Below are positions 1-6,137 of a stretch of 12,820 nucleotides of DNA, piece after piece (position 1 is the first letter of the stretch; each line of letters opens with the position of its first letter). Origin of the DNA: Thermohalobaculum sp038524325 (lineage in GTDB: Bacteria > Pseudomonadota > Alphaproteobacteria > Rhodobacterales > Rhodobacteraceae). Position numbers and translations under genes: made by a program. The stretch spans positions 1-12,820 of the forward strand of contig JBCBIS010000118.1 of assembly GCA_038524325.1 (NCBI GenBank). Reading direction: 5' to 3'. The notes below the pieces were generated by a model. It saw only the letters and a program-made list of their open reading frames with translations. It ran no database searches and was not told where the DNA came from.

Positions 1-611
1 CCATTTATGCCTGGTATGCCATCGAGTTGAGCGACGTGCGGAGAATTGGCTTCGGAGATCACAACCGAGTGCCGTACGCCGTAAATTCTAAATGAGTCGC
101 GCCACTGTTCCCTCATTTTTTGGCAGATCACTTCGCTGACAGGCGAGATCCTGGCAATGTGCCTCACTATGCGCACCTAAGCCGCATTTCGGGAATGGCT
201 AGAATTGGCGCACACCGGCTGGCGACTGCGGTTCAGGCCTGCGCCCGAACCTGAGGTATCAGCAGACGGCCCATAGCTGCCTTTGCCGGTTGTCGGGCGA
301 TATTGCAGTTGCGTTCTCGTTTGCGGACATTCAACGGCAAGGTTCGAAGCGAGTTCGGGTGTAGCGAGGTTCGACGAGCTATTCACAGGTCTGCGCGACC
401 CTGGATGTTCGTGAACCGCGTGTTCGACGCTGACATCTCGAAGTTCTGAAATATTACTTTTAGGGGTCTGTAACGGGTGTCTCGCCGATTGCGTGTGCCC
501 TGTTGCGGAAGCGCCAGATGAAGTCGGTCACCTCTCGCAACGTTTGGGGCTATCTTGATCTCGGAGGACGGCTTCATAGATGCCGAAGTCTGACGCAGGC
601 TTTTCCGACGG
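1..611. other. Left-edge stretch with no supportable gene
   Basis: I see no coding region here that I would defend. Open frames on the minus strand at 177-386 and 383-646 have low-complexity, Ser/Arg-rich translations with no recognisable family. The second also runs into the 3' end of the cytochrome b561 gene. The stretch looks less GC-rich than the genes to its right and contains A/T-rich patches near 85-125 and 448-465. A 29-codon minus-strand open stretch at 549-460 has a plausible protein-like composition, but it is closed by stops on both sides and has no start. At most it is a decayed gene remnant. No tRNA, transposase or clear terminal repeat was recognised. Confidence 0.5.
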
Positions 612-1151
612 CTATCGAGCCTCAAATGCCATCCGCGCGAGGGCACTTCGCGAGAACAGGTATCGGTGCAGCAGCGCCCCTGTGGTGTGCAAAATCAGGC
701 ACATGAGAAGAGCTACTGAAAACGCCGCGTGCGCGGTCGCGGCAAAAGTCGCAAGGTCAATGTCGACCGCCAATGCAGGAAGCATGACAAGGCCAAAGAC
801 ACCTGGTTCGAAGCCCAATGCGGCGAGGCGGATGTAGCCGAACACGGGCAAAGTCAGAAGGCAGATGTAGAGGAGCACTTGAACGCTTCGCGCAAGGCGC
901 GGCAGGCCGCTTGTCATCGGCGACGCGAATTGGCCAGGCCAGAAGACACGCAGCGCGAGTCGACCGACTGTGAGTAGGAAGAGCATTGCACCGAGCGACA
1001 TATGCGTCTGTATCGCCCATTCGGCGAAAACTGGACGCGGCTCGTAGAGCAGGCAGTTCAACATGGCGAGCATGAACTGGGCGAGCACCAGTCCGGCGGT
1101 CGTCCAGTGGACCAGCCTTAGCGCAAGGCCGTGCCGGTCAGTGGCCGTCAC
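612..1151 (-). CDS. Cytochrome b561 family protein (four-helix di-haem b membrane protein)
   Basis: This is a predicted inner-membrane b-type cytochrome of the bacterial b561 (CybB-like) type. The family moves electrons between the quinone pool and periplasmic partners. From the chosen start it is 179 aa with four hydrophobic segments at about 17-34, 50-68, 90-110 and 140-160. Candidate haem-ligand histidines sit where the family has them: H15 (in RLVHW), H50 (QTHMSLG), H141 (AHAAF) and H155 (LHTTGALLH). The frame stays open upstream to an ATG at 1298, but that extension is Arg-rich and lies inside the preceding P460 gene. I therefore chose the GTG at 1151, which overlaps the P460 stop codon as GTGA and leaves the usual short leader before helix 1. 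This is the last gene of the operon and is probably translated by coupling, because no strong Shine-Dalgarno sequence is visible. It is the likely electron partner of the P460 protein. Confidence 0.85.
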   Translation of the reverse strand: MTATDRHGLALRLVHWTTAGLVLAQFMLAMLNCLLYEPRPVFAEWAIQTHMSLGAMLFLLTVGRLALRVFWPGQFASPMTSGLPRLARSVQVLLYICLLTLPVFGYIRLAALGFEPGVFGLVMLPALAVDIDLATFAATAHAAFSVALLMCLILHTTGALLHRYLFSRSALARMAFEAR

Positions 1152-1654
1152 GGCTCGACGTCTATCTGGTAGGCGGAGAGCGCGCAGGGCCTGCGTCCAC
1201 TTCGGTCGCAGTAACTCGTTGTAAGACCTCTGACCTTTGCCGCATCCAGCGCGGGTCGCGTGAAGGTGAAGTCGGTGTCGGCTGCGCCCGCATGACACGA
1301 CAGGCAGGAGGCCTGCGGACGTGTCGAAAGGTTCACCGCGCCCGTACCGCTGAACGATCCGTACTGCCAGCGCCCGGCGACTTTCTGCTTATGGAAGACG
1401 GTGCTCAAGACACCGAGGCGATAGTACGTCTCCATCAGGATGCGAGTGCCATCTGGCAACGGCTGCCCTGCCCGTGCCACCTCCAGCGTCTGTGGCGTTG
1501 TCAGCATGCGGCGGTAGGTGCCATCCGAGCGATCGACTTGCGCGTAGACGACGAACGTCTCACCGTACCGGTTGGTCGTCTCCATTGGGGCCGCCAAACC
1601 GGCGCCGCAGATGGCCATGGTCACAACAGACGTCAGGAGCCCAAGAGAGCGCAT
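1148..1654 (-). CDS. Cytochrome P460-family secreted c-type haem protein
   Basis: This 168-aa protein has an export signal (hydrophobic core about 4-22, with cleavage likely near the Ala-Ala at 21-22). It carries one c-type haem motif, CLSCH, at 117-121. The layout upstream of the motif matches the cytochrome P460 / cytochrome c'-beta family: a Tyr-Arg near 47, a Pro-Asp-Gly-Thr turn near 67-70, an aromatic strand, Phe-His-Lys near 87-89 and Trp-Gln-Tyr at 96-98. Family members act in the periplasm on hydroxylamine or NO, or bind NO without turnover. The position that in many P460 proteins holds the haem-crosslinking Lys appears to be Met74 here. The C-terminus extends about 40 residues past the haem motif and holds Cys149 and Cys157. 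A very strong ribosome site, GAGGAGG at 1660-1666, lies 5 nt before the ATG. The gene follows the DUF1349-like gene by 28 nt and overlaps the b561 gene by 4 nt. The family call is firm; the reaction is unknown. Confidence 0.82.
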   Translation of the reverse strand: MRSLGLLTSVVTMAICGAGLAAPMETTNRYGETFVVYAQVDRSDGTYRRMLTTPQTLEVARAGQPLPDGTRILMETYYRLGVLSTVFHKQKVAGRWQYGSFSGTGAVNLSTRPQASCLSCHAGAADTDFTFTRPALDAAKVRGLTTSYCDRSGRRPCALSAYQIDVEP

Positions 1655-1682
1655 TGTGGCCTCCTCACCGGGACAGGTTGGA

Positions 1683-2534
1683 TCATTCAGCCATCAGGTC
1701 CGCGCGCCTGGCGGAGATGGCTTCGATGAACGCAGGCGCGTCGATGTTCGCGATCGGGATCCGGCCAACGGCCGGGCGGCGGAAGTCAATCCGATCAACC
1801 CTCGCGATGAGGTCTGCGTTGTTTTCGGGCGTACCTTCGGCGTTCACCTTCATCATGTCTGGATAGATCGGCGCGACCGATCCCCAGTCGGCATATGCAG
1901 TCAAGCCCACGTTCAGCATTTGGGGTAGGTCGGGGCGGATCATCTGGTCGATCACGGTCCAGTCGGTCTCACCCTCGGCCCGATGCAGCAATGTGAACAG
2001 CTCCGCATGGCGCGCGACCCGCAGCTCGATCCAGCCCTCCGGTGAGGGTTTGATCTTCAACGTCGACAGCGAGTTCATCGTCGTCTTGATCTCGAATTGC
2101 GGCGAGCCTGCGGGTGCCGATGTGCCAATCGAGAAGAAGAGCCAGTTCTCCCGCCCAGGCGCCCACGTCGCTGCCGTGAAGTCACGCGGGGCGCGCACAA
2201 AGATCCCGGCCAGTGAGAACAGCGTCTGCGGCAGATCGGCTTTGGTTCCCGTCACGTTGATCCGCGTGGTCACGATGAAGTCACCTTCAACAGTCCGATA
2301 GAGATGCCCGCCATGCAACTCCTCGAACCAGCCGCCCGAGATCGGCTCCAGAACCAGATGGCCGTCCTCGACCCTCGGCGCCTGCCATTTCGGTGAGAAG
2401 CCCTCGGGGGCGTGCTCGGACCAACCTTCCAGCGCAGCCGATGTGTCGAACCCGGTCGAGAGGGGTTTCAGATCATCCGCGGTGGCGGTGCCTGCGGCGA
2501 GTGCCAGGCAGAGGGCAAGGAGTGTGCGTATCAT
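1683..2534 (-). CDS. Secreted DUF1349-like (concanavalin-type beta-sandwich) protein
   Basis: This 283-aa protein has a clear signal peptide, with a hydrophobic stretch at 5-18 and Ala-Thr-Ala cleavage near 19. The body resembles DUF1349 / beta-xylosidase C-terminal concanavalin-like domains. It has an N-terminal strand around Gly37-Trp38, a Trp-Phe-Glu-Glu segment at 69-72, the typical VEGDFIVTTRINV strand at 82-94, an Ala-Gly-Ile-Phe-Val-Arg strand at 109-114, Glu-Asn-Trp-Leu at 129-132 and a Gly-Leu-Thr-Ala-Tyr strand at 210-214. About 50 residues beyond the domain are unassigned. Domains of this fold bind sugars or act as non-catalytic envelope modules, and no catalytic residues can be named. 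The gene lies 17 nt after the propeller gene, with GGAG at 2541-2544 as ribosome site 6 nt before the ATG. Its fixed place between the propeller and P460 genes suggests a structural or ligand-binding role in the same envelope complex; that is inference. Confidence 0.65.
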   Translation of the reverse strand: MIRTLLALCLALAAGTATADDLKPLSTGFDTSAALEGWSEHAPEGFSPKWQAPRVEDGHLVLEPISGGWFEELHGGHLYRTVEGDFIVTTRINVTGTKADLPQTLFSLAGIFVRAPRDFTAATWAPGRENWLFFSIGTSAPAGSPQFEIKTTMNSLSTLKIKPSPEGWIELRVARHAELFTLLHRAEGETDWTVIDQMIRPDLPQMLNVGLTAYADWGSVAPIYPDMMKVNAEGTPENNADLIARVDRIDFRRPAVGRIPIANIDAPAFIEAISARRADLMAE

Positions 2535-2551
2535 GGTTCGCTCCGCTTTCT

Positions 2552-3868
2552 TTAGTCGTTCACGACGATGAGGGAATGGGCGCCGGGCCCGGTCGGGATC
2601 GCATAGCCAGTCGGCACAAGGCGCGGGTCCAGCCCGGGCTGGCGCTGGATCCGCCAGAATTCCAAGGCGCTGGCGCGCGGCTCAGGGCCTTCGTACTCGT
2701 AGATCCCGGCAACGAGGTGGCTGTCATCCGCATCGAAGGCGACGCCCTCAGGCAGGATGCCTTCCATTTCCCAATCGCCCAGATGGCGCATCTGTCCCGT
2801 GGCCGCATCGAAAGCGATCAGACTGAGCGAGGACAGCGAGTGCCCGGGCGCGCCCTCTTCGATCCAGGTCTGACCGATATTCAGGGTCGCGATCAGATCA
2901 CCCGCGTTGGCGACGGCGATGCTCTCGGCATGGCGGGGGACTTCGACCCCGCTCACGATGATGTGGCGGGGCTCGGCTGCGTCCAGATCGGCCAGCCGGA
3001 TCGAGGTGAGTTGAGAACCCGGCGCATTCACATAGAAGCCCTCGACGTCCGGGCCCCATTTGAGATCGTTTGTGATGAAGTGCCGGCCATCGTTCGAGAA
3101 CTTGCCCAACATCGGCCATTTGGTGGTCACAACCGGATTGCCCCACTGCGTGATACCCGTCACAGAACCATCGGCGTCACGCTCCACCCGATAGAACCGA
3201 AGCTGATTGCGCAGCGCGAAGGTAACCGCCACGATGTCTGCTTCGGGGTGCCACTCGGCATGGTGCGGCAGCATGCCCTTGTCCGGCAGTTCCGGGATCT
3301 CGGTGAGGCCATCGAAGGGCAGCTGAACCGCGTCACCGAACGTGCCGTCGGCAAAGGTGACAAAGGTCAGAGGCGTGTTCGGTGTCTTTGTCGCAAGCAC
3401 CAGAGTTCGGCCGTCTGGGCTCACGGAAACGCCCATCGGCCGGATCCCGACCTCGAACGATCCGATCACGCGAGGTGCCGATAGATCGCTGACATCGATC
3501 GCGCGCAGGATCGTCCCGGCCTGAAGATCGCGGATGGTCGTGTCGCCTGGCTCTTGGCCGGTATGGGTTTCGGCCACGAAGACGGTGTTGCCATCTGGCG
3601 CGGCGGCGATCGAATAGACGGGGTTGATGACTGTATTCGACACCTCGATCCGCGATGTCAGCCGTTCGCCCAGGATCGGCAGGCCAACCAGCGCCAATTC
3701 ATCGGGCCCGCGCCGCGCGCCAAGCTGCCCGTCGATATAGGCATATGCGCGCATGTCCCCGTCCGAGATCGCCGCAATATAGCGGCCATCAAAGCCCGGT
3801 GGCTCTTGCGATTGGGCAGTTCCAGACAGCAGCGCCGCTGCAAGCGACGAGAGAAGAAGTCGGTTCAT
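2552..3868 (-). CDS. Secreted seven-bladed beta-propeller protein (YVTN/lactonase-like fold)
   Basis: This 438-aa exported protein has a signal peptide with a hydrophobic core at about 4-17 and likely cleavage near Ser20. The body shows repeated propeller strands, each a Pro or His lead-in followed by a Pro/Asn-Asp-Gly turn and a hydrophobic strand. They start near residues 83, 143, 201, 251, 311 and 372, and the chain closes at about 428-436. The turns at 91-93 (PDG) and 151-153 (PDG) are the clearest, and this spacing fits seven blades. The fold is shared by lactonases, YncE-like proteins and the beta-propellers of several periplasmic electron-transfer proteins. I see no catalytic signature or haem motif. 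It is the first gene of the operon, with ribosome site AGGGG at 3876-3880, 7 nt before the ATG. The likely regulatory palindrome is about 80 nt upstream. It could be a scaffold, a sensor or a hydrolase, and its function is not readable. Confidence 0.75.
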   Translation of the reverse strand: MNRLLLSSLAAALLSGTAQSQEPPGFDGRYIAAISDGDMRAYAYIDGQLGARRGPDELALVGLPILGERLTSRIEVSNTVINPVYSIAAAPDGNTVFVAETHTGQEPGDTTIRDLQAGTILRAIDVSDLSAPRVIGSFEVGIRPMGVSVSPDGRTLVLATKTPNTPLTFVTFADGTFGDAVQLPFDGLTEIPELPDKGMLPHHAEWHPEADIVAVTFALRNQLRFYRVERDADGSVTGITQWGNPVVTTKWPMLGKFSNDGRHFITNDLKWGPDVEGFYVNAPGSQLTSIRLADLDAAEPRHIIVSGVEVPRHAESIAVANAGDLIATLNIGQTWIEEGAPGHSLSSLSLIAFDAATGQMRHLGDWEMEGILPEGVAFDADDSHLVAGIYEYEGPEPRASALEFWRIQRQPGLDPRLVPTGYAIPTGPGAHSLIVVND

Positions 3869-3938
3869 CGGATAGCCCCTTGCCGTTTCACCTCGGGATT
3901 TAGTTTGATGCGGGGCGAGATCCGTGCAATGCCGCTTC

Positions 3939-3969
3939 TTGATAAGTTTAATAACCCAGGGTTATTCAA
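3939..3969 (-). promoter_or_regulatory. Possible promoter of the propeller-P460-b561 operon
   Basis: On the minus strand a TTGAAT hexamer (3969-3964) is followed by TTATCA after 18 nt or TATCAA after 19 nt, each about four of six matches to the sigma-70 -35 and -10 boxes. The palindrome at 3950-3966 overlaps the -35 box and fills most of the spacer, so a regulator bound there would compete with polymerase. The predicted transcript would have a leader of about 65 nt before the propeller ATG. The match is by eye and weak. Confidence 0.28.
3950..3966. promoter_or_regulatory. Perfect palindrome with LysR T-N11-A spacing (candidate operator)
   Basis: AATAACCC-A-GGGTTATT is a perfect inverted repeat with 8-bp arms and a 1-bp centre. 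It contains T3952-N11-A3964, the arrangement typical of LysR-type binding sites. It is the only strong dyad in the 101-bp divergent gap between the propeller gene and the LysR gene. It ends 3 nt before the LysR ATG. Binding by the adjacent LysR protein would fit autoregulation together with control of the divergent operon. Position and symmetry are seen directly; the binding protein is inferred. Confidence 0.6.
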
Positions 3970-4827
3970 ATGCCTGATCTCCTGGACCACGCCGCCGCGC
4001 TCGCCCTGGCGGAGGAACGCCATTTCGGGAGAGCGGCGCGGCGATTGGGGATCTCACAGCCTGCTCTGACCGCGCGGTTGCGGAGGCTCGAGACAGCCGT
4101 TGGCGCCCGCCTCTTCGACCGTGACCGGAGTGGGGTGCGGATGACCGCGGCAGGCTCTGCCTTCGTTGAAGGCGCGCGTCGAACCCTCGATGCCGCAGAT
4201 GCGACAGTCGAGGCAGCGCGGGCGGCGCAGGACGGGTTTGGCGAGATGCTGCGGATCGGTTTCACCCAGATAGCGGCACACCAAATCATGGCGCCAATCC
4301 TCGAGCGATTTCGCCTCGGAAATCCCGACGCGCGGTTAAGTCTGAGCGAAGGGACCACTGCGTCGCTCGAACGAGACCTTGAGCAGGGGGCTGTTGACGT
4401 CGCTTTCCTGCATCCGCCGCTGCATGCCTCAGGCCTGAAAAGCCGCGAACTTCATTGGGTCAAACTAGAGGCCCGGAACCTCCACCCGGACGGGAAAGAC
4501 CGGCCGCCGGTCGGTGTGCCGAGGCACAAAGCGCCAGTTCTCATGGGTGAAGTCGATCGCTTGTGGGGTCAAATGGCGCTTGGCTCCCAGCCGGCACCAC
4601 CGGTCGAGGCCGATACCTTGATCGGCTCACTGGTGCTATCTGCGGCCGGCTATGGAGACGCGCTTGTCGTCACAGATTTCCCGGAGTTTGAATTCCCGGC
4701 ACTGTCAGAGCCGAGCAACACAGAACTTGTTCTCTCAACCGGCGTTGCCTGGCGGCATCTGGATCGCCGTCCCATCCTGAGCATGTTCATTGCCGAGTGT
4801 CAGGTCGAAGGCAACGGTGACGACTGA
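3970..4827 (+). CDS. LysR-family transcriptional regulator, divergent from the P460 operon
   Basis: This 285-aa LysR-type regulator is probably the local controller of the minus-strand P460 operon. The N-terminal winged helix-turn-helix is clear at about 7-65. It includes the Glu-Glu-Arg-His-Phe-Gly-Arg-Ala-Ala segment at 16-24 and the recognition segment Gly-Ile-Ser-Gln-Pro-Ala-Leu-Thr at 28-35, followed by the Arg-Leu-Glu and Leu-Phe-Asp-Arg landmarks. A co-inducer domain follows from about 90, beginning Leu-Arg-Ile-Gly-Phe-Thr. It is somewhat shorter than the usual 290-310 aa, and its C-terminal half is less typical. The ATG at 3970 is the only start that keeps the full HTH. The best ribosome site, AGGG at 3958-3961, is weak and lies within the palindrome, so operator occupancy would also affect this start. 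The co-inducer is unknown. Confidence 0.88.
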   Translation: MPDLLDHAAALALAEERHFGRAARRLGISQPALTARLRRLETAVGARLFDRDRSGVRMTAAGSAFVEGARRTLDAADATVEAARAAQDGFGEMLRIGFTQIAAHQIMAPILERFRLGNPDARLSLSEGTTASLERDLEQGAVDVAFLHPPLHASGLKSRELHWVKLEARNLHPDGKDRPPVGVPRHKAPVLMGEVDRLWGQMALGSQPAPPVEADTLIGSLVLSAAGYGDALVVTDFPEFEFPALSEPSNTELVLSTGVAWRHLDRRPILSMFIAECQVEGNGDD

Positions 4828-4862
4828 CCAACAATTGGGCTGGTCGCTTGAAGCGCAGTTTG

Positions 4863-4876
4863 GGCTGGGTCCAGCC
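4863..4876 (+). terminator. Small hairpin after the first LysR gene (weak terminator candidate)
   Basis: GGCTGG-GT-CCAGCC forms a 5 to 6-bp GC-rich stem with a 2 to 4-nt loop, 35 nt past the stop of the LysR gene ending at 4827. No T-run follows, so an intrinsic terminator is doubtful. It is reported because it is the only compact hairpin noticed on this side of the gap. Confidence 0.22.
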
Positions 4877-5098
4877 AGTAAGAGGTGCTTCGTCAGGGCG
4901 CTACACGAGCAGGTTCGAGCAGGGTCTTCCCCAAAAACTCCAAGGCCGTACGTTGGCGCACCCTTCCAGTAGGCCCCGCCGCCGTAGTTGGGGGAACTTC
5001 GGGCGCTACCGAGTAATAGGCTACGCGGATCTCTGCGCGAGATAGGACCCTCGCAGAACGCTATTCAGACAGGTGTGTTGGCTCAGAACGACATGCAG

Positions 5099-5129
5099 TC
5101 GAAAAGTGCCAGCATAAGTCAACTTTCGA
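5099..5129 (-). terminator. Imperfect inverted repeat after the second LysR gene (terminator candidate)
   Basis: TCGAAAAGT (5099-5107) can pair with ACTTTCGA (5122-5129) as an 8-bp stem with one bulged base and a 14-nt loop. On the minus strand it begins 4 nt after the stop of the LysR gene ending at 5133. The stem is A/T-rich and no clear U-tract follows, so this is only a candidate. Confidence 0.28.
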
Positions 5130-5132
5130 GAT

Positions 5133-6116
5133 TCAGACTATGCAGTTTGTGCCGGTATCGCCCACATACGCAGCAACCCGTGCTTTCAGCACTTGTGTAG
5201 TCAACTCCGCCACAGCGCTTGGGAGATCCTGCAACTCCCCCGTCCTGGCGACAACTGTCAGTGTCCTTGAAAGCCCGGCGACCGGCAGTTCAAGCAGGCG
5301 CAGGTTCATGTTCTCCACCATCCCGTCGATTAGCAGGGTCGGCGTCAGCAAGCTGAAGCCATGGCCCGTGGCAACGCAGGATGTAACCATGCTGGATCGA
5401 TCGGCTTGGACGACCCTTTCAGGTTCAAACCGTAGGCGCCGGAGATGCTGGGCGATCTGTCGACCCGCGTTGGTCGTATCGCCGAACCGGACCAGGGGCA
5501 GGCGTCTTTGGATCGCCTCGAGACTATCGGTGGGGCCATCGTAGTCGCCGGGTAGGACCAACAGGTAGTTTTCCTTCAGAATGTGGTGACGCTCCAACCC
5601 GTCCATATCGAGGAACGAGTTCGAGGTGATCGCAAGATCGGCCTGCTTGGTACGCAGCAGCTGCTCGTGATTGCCGCTTTGACCCGCGTGAAGCGTGATG
5701 TCCTCGACCCCGAACGTCTCCTGGGCCAGGGCCACCAGCGACGGGGTCAGCGTCGTGGCGATGGAGGCCTGGATCCCAACCCTCAGCAGACTTATCGAGG
5801 CTTGTCCGACCTGGCGTAGTTCGGTTTCCATGTCTGAGAGAGCGTGCAGGATTTTCTGGGCGCGATTGTGCAGGCGCATCCCGGCGTGGGTCAGGCGCGC
5901 AGGCCGCACCGAACGGTCCAACAGTTGCGTCGCGAATGCCCTTTCTAGCGTCGCTATGTGCTGCGACGCAGCAGGTTGCGACAGGCCCAGCATTCGGGCG
6001 CCAGAGCGCATTTGGCCGGTCTCAGCCACCGCTACAAAGACCTCCAGCGAGCGGATAAGGCCGGGGGAGAGTGTGCGACGGTCCAGCGAGGCGGCATCCT
6101 TTGTATAAGTTTTCAT
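5133..6116 (-). CDS. LysR-family transcriptional regulator, divergent from the demethylation operon
   Basis: This 327-aa full-length LysR-type regulator is the probable controller of the methyltransferase/dehydrogenase operon that starts 21 bp away on the opposite strand. The DNA-binding domain spans about 20-80, with Phe-Val-Ala-Val-Ala-Glu-Thr-Gly at 27-34, Leu-Gly-Leu-Ser-Gln-Pro-Ala-Ala-Ser at 43-51 and Leu-Leu-Asp-Arg at 65-68. A linker helix follows, and the co-inducer domain begins near Leu-Leu-Arg-Val-Gly-Ile-Gln at 110-116. An Asp-Leu-Ala-Ile segment and a Phe-Ser-Leu-Leu-Thr-Pro segment in the second half are typical of the fold. The 19-residue leader before the HTH is a little long, but no alternative in-frame ATG, GTG or TTG keeps the HTH intact. 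The co-inducer may be the methylated amine or a breakdown product; that is inference. Confidence 0.9.
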   Translation of the reverse strand: MKTYTKDAASLDRRTLSPGLIRSLEVFVAVAETGQMRSGARMLGLSQPAASQHIATLERAFATQLLDRSVRPARLTHAGMRLHNRAQKILHALSDMETELRQVGQASISLLRVGIQASIATTLTPSLVALAQETFGVEDITLHAGQSGNHEQLLRTKQADLAITSNSFLDMDGLERHHILKENYLLVLPGDYDGPTDSLEAIQRRLPLVRFGDTTNAGRQIAQHLRRLRFEPERVVQADRSSMVTSCVATGHGFSLLTPTLLIDGMVENMNLRLLELPVAGLSRTLTVVARTGELQDLPSAVAELTTQVLKARVAAYVGDTGTNCIV

Positions 6117-6120
6117 GATA
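6104..6120. promoter_or_regulatory. TAT-N11-ATA box in the divergent LysR/methyltransferase junction
   Basis: The 17 bases hold TAT-N11-ATA, an interrupted dyad with the T-N11-A spacing of LysR-type sites. It covers the LysR start codon (6114-6116) and ends 17 nt before the methyltransferase GTG. The arms are only 3 bp and A/T-rich, so chance is a real possibility. The position would suit autorepression better than classical activation. Confidence 0.3.
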
Positions 6121-6122
6121 CT

Positions 6123-6128
6123 AAAGGA
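6123..6128 (+). promoter_or_regulatory. Ribosome binding site AAAGGA deciding a GTG start
   Basis: AAAGGA lies 9 nt before the GTG at 6138. The next in-frame ATG, at 6171, has no Shine-Dalgarno-like sequence in front of it. This favours the GTG start for the methyltransferase. An ATG at 6131 is closer to the site but out of frame, and opens only a 20-codon frame. Confidence 0.5.
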
Positions 6129-6137
6129 TTATGGTAG

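Larger units (their letters stand above)
4828..5132. other. Non-coding gap between convergent LysR genes
   Basis: This 305-bp gap lies between two genes that converge, so it should hold terminators rather than promoters. The small open frames crossing it (for example from 4848) have no recognisable product. Two modest inverted repeats are listed separately. A 9-bp direct repeat, TTGGGCTGG, occurs at 4835-4843 and 4860-4868. Nothing else was recognised. Confidence 0.6.

Noticed and set aside
460..549. Minus-strand 29-codon open stretch with protein-like composition
   Set aside because: It has no start codon and stops on both sides, and it is too short to assign. It is kept only as a possible decayed remnant.
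1152..1298. N-terminal extension of the b561 frame up to the ATG at 1298
   Set aside because: It overlaps the haem-motif end of the P460 gene, is Arg-rich and non-membrane, and the GTG at 1151 gives the normal family length.
2393..3484. Long plus-strand open frame (363 codons) opposite the propeller and DUF1349-like genes
   Set aside because: Its translation is rich in Arg, Gly and Asp with no family signature. It lies antisense to two genes with clear signal peptides and strand repeats, as expected from GC-rich codon bias.
3942..3949. Octamer ATAAGTTT shared with 6105-6112, both beside LysR starts
   Set aside because: The 8-mer is A/T-rich, lies in different positions and orientations relative to the two LysR genes, and is too short to call a shared site.
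4835..4868. Direct repeat TTGGGCTGG at 25-bp spacing
   Set aside because: There are only two copies of 9 bp, with no third unit and no spacer pattern, so it is not a CRISPR or iteron array.
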